Positions 23,601 to 35,600 of a DNA stretch of 64,000 bases are shown in pieces. This DNA comes from Gordionus sp. m RMFG-2023. Its lineage: Eukaryota; Nematomorpha; Gordioida; Chordodea; Parachordodidae. A model generated the notes under the pieces. That model was not told the origin of the DNA, ran no database searches, and saw nothing but the letters and a program-made list of their open reading frames with translations. The position numbers were made by a program, and so were the translations under genes. Position 1 is the first letter of the stretch. The number at the start of each line of letters is the position of its first letter. The stretch spans positions 28,320,508 to 28,384,507 of the forward strand of contig NC_088776.1 of the NCBI RefSeq assembly GCF_954871325.1, read 5' to 3'.

Positions 23601-26600
23601 TCTTGGAGGGGAAAAATATTTAAATAAATTGATAGATATAGAATGCTTATATAGGTTTAAATATCACTTTTAAGTAACTCAAAATGATGTATTTTAAAAG
23701 TCAAATGAGACATGTCGGTAGGCAATGACAATTATTAAAAAAATACTAGGTATGAGATAAAGATGTATCAATTTTATTGGTTTCATTTTTTTCTCATTCT
23801 TTTAATATTTTCATTTTTCTTCTTATTCCTTTAAAATGGGACCATAAGGAACAAAGGTTAAATAAAGTGTCTTAGAGCAAGACAATACATAATTGGTTTG
23901 TCTCAAGATCAAAAATAAGAGGCTGGCAGTTCTTTATACACACTTGATAATAATATCTCTACTGAAGAGGATATTATACTATGTATATTAGATTCCAGTA
24001 ATCCTGATAAAGTAGGTAGGGAGTAAGACATCAAATAGAAAGTTGCGTAAAATTTATTTTATTTATTTAAAAATTTTAACGACTGAATCTAATAAATTTT
24101 ACATCTATATATATGTTATAAAATTCAATTTAACGATTTATTTAATCGGTTAATATAAAATAACAATCATTTAAACGACCAAAGAATTAAGAAACTATTA
24201 AGTTAATATAATGTAAAGTAAAAGAAATAATAAAATCAATCCGTAAGGTAAATATTAAGTAAGTTAATATATCGTAAAATCAAAAAATAAAATCAGTACG
24301 TAAGGTAAATATTGAGGTAATAGACAGTGAAAAAGAAATAATAAAAATCAGTTTGATTATATTAACATTCCACCCTTTAAACAAAAAACCCCGCCCAAGT
24401 TCCCCTTGGACGTGAATCTGTTATGTTTAAAATGTAATCTTCGCATTATACGGGTAATGTTCTCTTTCTACTAGGACTTGAAACGTTAGTCATACAATTT
24501 TTTTCTGGGCCGATAACATTTCCCCTTTTGTAAAATATACCCGTTGGTAAAGTGTTTTGTTCATGCATAAGAATTTTTCAGTGGTAAATCATTTTCTAAG
24601 TTGGTCTAAATGCCCTTAATACACAATTTTTTGTGTCGATTTGGTATATACTTTCTTTCTTTACAATAACGCCTTTATCCCATTTATTTACTCCAAAAGT
24701 TTTGTACCAAATTTTTTCTCCAATATCCATAGTTAATTTTTTGGTAAAGTTGTGAGCAAAATGTTGTCGTCTTTTTTGTACTTTAATAAATCCCAATTAG
24801 TTCTCATATCGTGATTGAACATAAGTTTTCTTGGGGGAATGCATGTCGTGCTGTTAGGTGTGTTTCGGTAGTTGATAAAAAATTTTAAGAGCGATGTTTA
24901 AATCTATATTACTTTGCTCCATACACTTTTTCATGTTTGATTTGAAAGTTTCACCATCCTTTCAACTTGCCCATTTGACTGCTGGTGGTGGGCTGAAGTC
25001 TGAAAGTGATGTATGTCGTGGTCTCTACAAAATTTTTTGATGACTTTGAGCCATTGTCTGAGACTATTTGTTCTGGAATACCGAATAAGCTAATTGTTTT
25101 GTTTCGAGTCTTAGCAGACTGCTTAGTGCATAAAGATTGTAATTTAGCAAAGAGGTCATCTGGTAAATTGTGGAGTAAGGTAGTGTGGCATTATCGTCAT
25201 CTTTACTATTATTATTCTTGAAAATAAGTTCAATTTTAGTTATATATGCATGGAAACTCACATTCATATAATACAGTATCATTAGAAAAAGTGGGTTTAT
25301 TATGATCCACCATATAAGTAATTATGAAAAATTTTTTTTCTTTATTATATATTTTTTAGAAAAAAGAAATAATTAATATGAAATTCATCTTTATGTATTA
25401 ATAAAATATTAATTTGAAAAAGATAGCAGCTGCCACCATGTTAAGGTAGGCAGGGAGTAAGACATCAAATCGAAAGCTGCGTAAATTTTTTTTTTATACT
25501 TATTTATAAATTTTACATCTACATAATTCAATTTAACAATTTATTTAATCGTTAATATAACAATCATTTAAACGACCAAGGTATTAAGAAACTATTAAGT
25601 TAATATAATGTAAAATAAAAGAAATAATAAAATCAGTCCGTAAGGTAAATATTAAGTTAATAGACAGTGAAAAGAAATAATAAAAATCAGTTCCGAATAT
25701 ATTAACAAATCCTAATAAAATAATATCCCAAAAAATATAAATAAAACCATTCTATATACGTTTAAAGAAAATACCAATATAATAATGTATCAGGCACATC
25801 TTTAATTAAAAATTTTTTCTTGACAATGTACAAACAAAATTAAACGCAACTTTATAGTGCTTTGGCATTAGCTACTATTTTTATGTCAAATTGCCCTTTT
25901 CATTTTGTTGAAAATAAATATTTTATCAATTTTTTAAAATTAATACGCCCAGCCTATAAAATTCCATCTAGATATACAATTAGAAAAACATTATTAGATT
26001 TGAAATATATAAAGTGACAAATATTATCAACAACAAATACTCTAAAAGATTCTACTCTCATTAGCGATGGCTGGACAAACATTCTTGGAGAGTCCATCAC
26101 TAGTTTCATAATTATGACCCCAGAACTCATTTTCTTTAAATCTATTTACACAAAATCTAGTGTTCACACTGGTGACTATATCGCATCTCAGCTGATAAAG
26201 GTAATTGAAGAAATTGGTAGTAAATACCTTTATTATTATATTTATTGCTGATCATATTGACTTTTGCCTTTGTTGGTAACGATAGATCAAATTTTATAGT
26301 CCATGAAAATTTAAATAGCGCTGCATCATTTGTTTTGTAACTAATAACGGAAGCCATTTTATTTTATCATCTAATTGAACTTTTACATAAGCTCTCCCAT
26401 AATTTTTATTGTATTGTTTCCATATGTAATTAAAGCTCTAAGCATTTTAAGTTTTGGCTTCCTAATTTTATTCCATATTGTTGCATTAATAATGTTTACC
26501 TGAACCTGTATCATATTCCATTTTAATTTCGTGATTGTTTATTAATATAATTGTTGGGTGCTGTCCATATATGTAGACTAAACCTCATCGAACGGGAAGA

Positions 26601-29600
26601 AAAGTAGTAACTATAAATTACCATATATGTCCAAGCCAGGTTTCGGTGTAACGACCATTTTCAGGATTGAAATATATTTTGTTAGACGATATAATATGCG
26701 TTATTCATATTTTATATACATTTAAAATTGAAAATAAAATTCTGAGCAATGTTTTTTCTTTTTATTCTCTATTTATGATAAAAAGATTAAAATTATTTAT
26801 TAAAAGACCGGAATTGTCCATAAAAAATTGAAGTGCTATAAAAAATAGACGAAGCATTTTTTCCAAAATATTTAAACGTAGTTTTGTTTTTTACATATAT
26901 CTATCTCTAATGTAAAATAGTATTTAAAAAAAAAATCATTAAAATTTAAAAAATCGAAAATATAAGAATTATGAAAAACTCCCGGGGTGCCTATTATCCT
27001 TTCGCGTTGCATGTTATAGCGCTTCTTTATTTGTAGATTTTAAGAAATTTTTTATATAAAAATATTAATTGTAAGTAAATAATTAAAAATAAATTATCAA
27101 ATATGTTTTATTAGGTTCATCTATATTATATATATAACACGGAAGAACTTGTTATCACTTAAAACTGTTATATAATTTACAAAAAATAAGTCAATCATCA
27201 TTATATTGTCATTCATGGCCTTAGACAAACTAGTGGCTTCTAATATTTTTATAAATTTTGTTGGATTTTTTTATTCAAAATAATCCCTGCTGAAAAATAA
27301 ATTGAAGAATCTTGGAGCAGTAAATATGGGAAGTGAATTTGTTGGCTTGCAAGCACAAATCAGGTAGCATTTATTAGGTGTTATAGCCATATTCTCATTT
27401 TATGTTAGTAATATATGTAATAGTCGAGGCTTATAGCGCTATCTAATAGACTTCTTTTTAAAAAAATGAATCAAATAAAAGGATGGTGATGTGGGTAAAA
27501 AAGTATGACTATCAAATAATAGGTTCAGAAAACTTAAAAGTTTTGAAAAATTGGTAAAACGAGATGGTGTGCATGAGAAACTATTTTTGTTTAATGACAA
27601 GATGTACTAATACCAACCACTAAAAATGTCTTACGTATCATATATAGCAACAATTTGAATCCAAAACCACTTAAGAATTTGAGGTTTTGTTAAATACAAT
27701 ATTCGAAAAATACTTATAAACAAGAAATTTAACAATCTAAATGCTTGGGAAATTGTTGAAGATGGTAAATCTTCTGTGAGTTTCATAGACTTCTTTTTAA
27801 TACACATGAAAGCTATAATAGGCGATTTAACAATAAACTTAGCTATTTGATGGTACGTGAAAATATTTTTATGGAAACGGAAATACTATTACTGTAGCTT
27901 TAATCGTAAAAAAATGTCCTGAGGAATTTCCAGATATATGCCCAAATGATGCACTTAAAATCTACTGAATTGAAAGAAAGAAACCAGTTTTACCAAAAGA
28001 TTTTTAATAAATCAACATCCTAACTGTTGTAGCTGTTGAAAAAAAGAAGAAATAAATTTAATATAATACATCAAATGTCAGTTATTTTCTGATAGGGGAA
28101 TTAGTTTTTTTCCTGGTGGATGGGAGGAAAACGAAATTAACACATGGGTTGTTTTTAGAAAAGAACAATAAAAGTTTCTTTGTTTGCGATTTGGAGTGAA
28201 GAAGACATGATATTTGATGAAGACGGGATTGATTGGGGAAGATTTAATATGTTTAATATCTATAATGTTATATGTGCATAAATAAAGATGACTTGTAGTA
28301 ATGTTTATTATATTTATATTATTATTAAAGGGATTGTTTTGGATTGATAATTATATATTTTTGAGAGGGAAGGGTTGAGAGTAAAGAGCTTTTGTTTTTT
28401 TTCAATACTAACGAATGCCTAATATATCTATCCTGGACTGGTTGTTGTAAGTATGACTGCAAAAGCTTTGTTTTGTTAATAAAAGTAGATCGCGAGAAGT
28501 TAGGAAAAGAACTAATTTATGGCAATTGACTTAATTTTTCATAGTATTTATAACATATGAAAAGAAATTCTATATGACAGAAAATTACAGTGGAGAATAG
28601 CTAGCCAACAAAACAAGGAGGAAGCAAGCATACATCTACACAAACCAATTACATATTATATTTTATTTTTTTACTTTATTTTAAATGAACTAACCTTCGG
28701 TTAACTAAAAATAATTAAAAATAGAGAGCTAGCCAATATTGATCATAATAATCTTTTTTAATGATGGCAGTTAAACTTGAATTATTAGAGAAAATTGAAT
28801 TAAATGAAATTCTTTTGTGTAAATTCTCATACAAACGTTAAATGTATTAAATTATTTTTTTATGTTACGAACGCGTTCAATCGTTTTTTTGAAAAAAGGT
28901 GATGAACGGCGTTCCTTTTTTTTGACGAACTTTGAACGTGAACGCGTTCCTTTTCTTTGATGAACGCGTTCAATTTTAAAAACACTTTTTATTTTTATTT
29001 ATTTGAAAAATTAATATTAATCCGCATTTTTTAACAAAAAAGTCTTATATTTTTATTTGAAAAATTAATATTTAATCCAATTTTTTAACAAAAAAGTCTT
29101 ATATTTTTTAATCAGCTATTTTTCCTTTTTCATATTGCAATTAACGTACCATAGTGCTACTGCTAGAGAAGATAAGATTAAAGTTTATTAATTTGAATAT
29201 TTTATATTTTAATTTAATAGATTAGCATTTGCATGGATATAAATATTTCATCATCAGATTCTGAAAATCAAAATTCAATATTAGATGAATTAGAATTACC
29301 ATGGCCCAAATATCAAAAATATTTCACTGTTTTAAAATCAATTCCGAGATATCCTTTTTTTTGACGAGGAAGAAGAGGGCAGATTGGAGGATGATAACAT
29401 AGCTCAATTTTATGAAACAATGGATAAAACATTAAATGTTTTAATAAATTCCCCCTTTTAAAAGAATTGTTTATCAAGTATAACACCGCAATCCCTTCAT
29501 CTGCCTCTGTTGAGCGAGTTTTTAGTATAGCTAACGCTGTATTAACTGACAAGCGTTCATGCCTATCAGATGAAAATTTTGAAAAGCAATTATTATTAAA

Positions 29601-32600
29601 AATTAATAAGAAAAATTTATTTTTTTATCGCTCTATTATATTGTATTTATAATTATATTATCAAAATAAACTATTATTTTTTATCATGGCTAATATATTG
29701 TGTTGAAAAATATAAGGCATTTATTTATATTAAATTTAAAAAAAAATTTATCTTAAATTTTGAACGTATGAACGCGTTCCTTTTTTTGAATTTGAACGTG
29801 AACGCGTTCGATTTTTGTCAATAAACGTTGAACGGCAACGCGTTCGATTTTTTTAAAAATGTATACAGCACTAATTTTTTAGCATTATATTTTGTACATG
29901 TAAAAAATATATAAATAATAAATGGAATTTATATATAGTATAAGACTCAATAAACAATATAAAGTGTTAGTAAAATAAAGTAAACTAAATCCAACTATTT
30001 TTTGTGGGGGGGGGGGGGACTCGAATGTTTGTCCCAGTCTTTTCTACTCCAGTCCGCCCCTAGAGGAGGAGCTGCTATTTTTATCAGGGCTTAATTTATG
30101 CCGAATTGATGGTAAAGCAAAATATTGTCATGAATTACGAAGAGTTCGCGAAATTTAAAGTTGATAAATTCGTAATTTGACAAAAAATTAATACATATAT
30201 ATAAATATGATTGCGTTTATCTCGCTATCGCTTTTTTATCAATTTAATCATCGCAAACTCACAACGGCCACATTAAAAAAAATTGAAATTAGATCATTAT
30301 TTATAATTCTATAGTTTTAGTGAGTCTTTAATTGAATTACAATCTATATCATAAAATAGGTTTTCATAAGTTGACACTTGATATCTACAAAAATATAAGA
30401 GCATTTATAAAAAAAAATTTTAAATCCTAAGGGGTCCCTCATAAATAATTATTTTTGATATATTTGATAGGGAATGATCCTAATTATATTTTTGCGTCGA
30501 CCCTTTTATTAGCGGTTTTAATTTATTCTCGCGGTCTCATAAGCAAAATTCCCAATTAGTTATATGGCCAGTCACCTACATCTTGATAAAATTTGAAAAA
30601 TTTATTAAGAAAGAAAGAAAGATCTTCTCTTTCTGCATCGTATCGCATGCATTTTAAAAATTAATTTATATCATTTATGTTTTATAAATATGGTTATCAA
30701 ATAACAACTCTGGATTTATAAGGCATCGGAACACAAGTTATTTAGCTTTCAAGTTCTAAATATGAATTACCGGATGACCATAATATTGGTATTTTATAAT
30801 AAGATAAATTTTCCTGGAGTTTATAGATCTATTATTCATTTATGGAGCCGGTAGTTTATCATGCTATTAGAATTACCGAAGAACGCATCGATAATTAATT
30901 ATTTTCTTATAAATTATTCTATTCCATTTTATAGGGTTGTCTTTCTTACCTTCCTTGCTTAAAATTTATTATTATTACCATATGATTTTTAGATTTGTTA
31001 AATGAATTATATGCATGGACTGTATTTAAGCATTAGGAAGAATGGAAAATTTATCTTGTTGCCTAAGTTTCCTCTACCAAGACCAGATAATCTCAGATTT
31101 CTTTCTGATAAAGCTAGGAATAAAACGTTATAAGAGTCACAAGATTTACAAAAAAAATCAATTTATTTCATACCAAATCGCAGTGGTGCAATTTTTCTTC
31201 AAGATCTAATTTATAATATAACTAAGAATAAATGTTTTATCTACAGGCCAAAAATCCGGACCAAATATATGTTTCGAATAAAAATAAATATTTTATATCT
31301 TGATTTTGGGGCATTTTTTTACAAAAATGCTAAGGGGTTAAGTCGGTTTTTTAGAGATAAATTATAACGGAAAGAGTGGGATTCGAATGTTATTTGGGGA
31401 TTAGAGGATAGTATATTAACCTTGGTCGATAAATAGCAAAAAAATATTAATAAATTTTAGCCTAATCATAGTACGAGATAGTGGTAGATTTATATTTAAA
31501 CAAATTGACCTATATTACTTTCAATATGGCTATTTATAGATATAGGCAACTCAAAGATTTATACGGCTACGGGCTGGCAACTTGCGCAAAAAAATTATGA
31601 ATCGACCCAGAGATTTTTTAAACTTTGAAAAATGCAAATTTATCATTTTTTCTTCTCGTAAAAAATTTTCGGACTAGTCATGTGTAATATTTTGACCTAC
31701 TAAAAATATTACAGGCCAAATAATCCTTTTAAAAAGTAAGGTCATGCTGATCTCTAAAAAGAACTAGTTTACGCCAGAATTTATTTATTATTTTTGCTTT
31801 CGAAGTAAACAAACACTGAGCCAATAAAATTTATCCTTTACTATTTTAACAGATCGTTGCTCGATAATAGTAAATGATTCGCTCGGACATTTGACTCACT
31901 CATTACTTTTTTGTTTACTCAAGGCCCACAGGCTTACAAACCGCGCAAAAAATGTTCTACATGAAAATGATGATAATACTTTGGTGAACCAATCATCCTT
32001 TCAAATACGTTCATATCAATCATTAGTCGATAAAATTAATTTAGATTTTGAACGAATTGTTTTTAGTATGATCAAGTTAGAATTGGAAGATTTTGAAATT
32101 ATAGATAGAACTGGGATTGATTACAGACATAAAATGGAAATCGGTATTTTTAAAAAGATGAGATCCTTATTGTTTTTTCTTCTTTTTTTTGAATATTAAA
32201 CTAGTAAAAATAAATTTAAGTTTTTATATTTTAAATCATGGGAAATACTGTTAAAAAAATAGGATGCTTATGTTTTAAACAGAACTTTAACAATAAGCTA
32301 AATTTACACTTTTAAAGAAAATTATTTATTATTATTTGATTAAAACATAGAAATCCACATAGAATTTCAACATATTAAAGCCCTTATTGTATCTCAAATT
32401 TACGCATCCTTGATTCAATACGCTTTGGTCGTTGACATGCCTAACACAATTGATATTGTTACTACTAATAGGTTGCTAAAATGTTATTTTATTTTTAGAT
32501 ATTTATACAAATATGTAAGGATCCAAAAGATGTATATATTAAGTAAAATTTGATAATTCATTCTACCATTAATTATAATTAAAATAAAGATAGATAGTTA

Positions 32601-35600
32601 AATAATGTACTTAATAGTTAAATAATGTACTTACTTAAATTCCATCTATTTAAATGTTTATTAAATACGATTTATCTTAACATTCAAATTCACAAACATG
32701 AAAGAAAACAGATAAAACTTTGTTTACTTAAATTCAAATATGTATTATTATTTTTAATATTTTAAGTAATTTATCAACGTCATATCTTCAATATATCAAA
32801 TATGAAAATGAAAACTGTGAAATGGCTATCAAACTGTTTTCCGTTTACCGCAAATTTTATGATGTTAGTGTAATCAACCCAGGACCAAAATTATTAACTA
32901 AAACTCTCACGACCTTCAAACTACCTTTCCATTTCCTTAATATCATTATGGAGGATTTATTATTGTGAGTATTATTTTTATGATAAATGAAAACTTTTAC
33001 CATCGAGTCTAAAGATTCATATGGATAAAGAAATAAAAAAGTATTTAAATAATATAAAAGATTGACGAAGATGAATTAAGGAAAGAAAATTTTTAAATGT
33101 ATAATTTATATTTTTAGAATGAATAACAAAGATCCGTTGATGATTCTGAAACGTGACGTTAATTTTGTGATTTTTATTTGCTCGAATTATTCACAATATT
33201 TCAAATCAAATTGTCATAAAATTTTAATTACACAAGATGCTTTTCAATCTATACTAAATATCTGTCGCTTCACTTTTTTTATTTGTCTAAACACTTATAA
33301 TTATCCTAATATAGATTTAAATATTCCAAGTTCAAAACAAAATGATAATTGTATAGAAAATAAAAATAATCATCAACTTGAAAGCCAGAATTACAATAAT
33401 AAAAAGCTTTATTGGACAAAACTAATATATGAAAATGTTAACAATATTGGTTCATCCATGTATTTAGCTTTTCTGGATGTGTTTATATCTGCTAGTGAAT
33501 ACCTTATTAGCAACTATAGTGATAAAATTTTAGAAATATTATCCAATTTAGGTAATTACAATTAATTTTATTTTTAACACTATAATTTATAATGCAAAGC
33601 TAGTATGGATGTCTACAAGGAATCGTCATCATCTATTCATGAAAACTGTTTGATATCTCAAATGAGTACCAAAGACATTGACTTTTCTCAGCTAAAGGAA
33701 AAAAGAGGCAAACTATGTCAAAATATTGCTAGTCAGATATTCGAAAATGGACTTAAAAACAATTTTTTAAGGCGAATAGTGAATTCAGGTACTGATCGTA
33801 CTCGCAAAAACAGAGTTGTTAATACTGCCATTAAAAAAAGCATTAAAATGATGATAAAATTTTTAAATATCCTAAAGCTTCGCATATTTGATCTTCATCA
33901 CGATGTTTGTTTTGAAAAGGTTTCCTTTTTTCTTATCTTTTATAAGCCACCCCCCCCCCCTTTAAATATTGTAAGAAATCATTTGTTTTACCGAATAGAA
34001 CGATTTCTTTAAAAATGTTATTTTAGCTTTCTTAAATTTATACAGTTTATTTTATGGCAACATATTAAAAGTAATTAAATTGGTTTAACTACCTTATCTT
34101 TTATCTTTGATTAAACAATTTTCATTTATAAAGAAAATTTTTATCTAAAACTCTTATTAGGCGTTTATATTTTATAAATCTTATTTAATTTTTGTAATTT
34201 TTTCTTCTAGTTTTTAGATTACTATAGTGTGATTTTTTCCAGCGATGTTTTTCAATCAAATAATGATATGGCTTTAACGCAGTCTATAGTAACGCTTTAT
34301 ATAGAAGGAACTAAAATATTGCCTTCGCATTTCGATGTTCTAAAAGATTGGGTTAAAAAAATTTATTTGCTTTGTGGTGATATTAAAGATGTAAAATTAA
34401 TGATAAGTGTACTTATATATTCAAATTTTGGAATAGGAATCTAAATCAAAGAATATTGAAGATAACGAGCTTCTTATTATAAATCCCGAAAATTGCTTAA
34501 TTTTTTTTGGCATAATATTGAACAAGGCCTTATTACCTATGATAGAAACGATTGAAATTTTCATTCAAAACATAAAATCAGAATACATCCTTATCTTAGA
34601 CATAGTAAATAATTAATTTACCAATGACTTTATCCTAAATTTATAAGAAAAACATTTATGCAAATATTCGATTCGTATTTTTAATCAAATAATTGAGTTA
34701 TTTTAATTCTTCTAATATTCGATTCAATTAATAATATTTTCAAAAAATTTAAGGAGATGATTCATAAATGTGAAAAAAAGTAAAAATTTCTGCAAACATG
34801 TTAATAATAATTTCAAATATTTACAAATTATTATGAATAATTTTTTTAATTAATATTCGTAAAATACGAATCGAATAGCTTTTTTAAAATATATCGTGGA
34901 ATTATTTTAAAAATATTTTAAGTGTTTAGATGATGAAAATGGGACCTCGTCCATAAGTTTACTCGATTACCAATTAACACTCAAATATTTAGCCAAAAAT
35001 GAAAAGTTAGCTTCATCTCTTATCGGAAACTTAGCTGTTATAATATGTGATTTGGTCAAGATAGATTGTTGGGAAGCGCGATCCGCTAAAAAGCAAAGAG
35101 AGATGGCAAGTTCACAAAAACAAATTTTAATTCTAAACATAGTTTTGGGATTAGTAAAATGCTGCACTGAATTTTACAGAGTCCTGACATTCTTAGTTAA
35201 ACATTTTTTAACTGTTTCGAAACCGATAACTGAATGCGAAAAGTCGCCACTTACTAATTCAACAAGTATTTGTGAAAGTTTACAAAACGAATCAACTGCT
35301 CGGTTCGAAAAATTGATTACTTTGATAAATGAGCTTGTTACACGAAATGTTTATGATTACTTATCACACGTTGTTAAAATAAATCGAGAAACCATCGCTA
35401 TTAGTTATTCGAGCCACAAACAGATAAAATTTTCAAAATTGTGTATCGCGAAAAAAATTAAAATGGATGAGGTGTTAAAATATAACGAGAATGAAAATGA
35501 TCTGGAAGAGCATTGTAATGGTACAGATTTACTGCTCAAGGATGAGCATAGTGAAGCATACGAAAATACGGCCAGTAAATCAAGTAATACAAGGTTAAAA

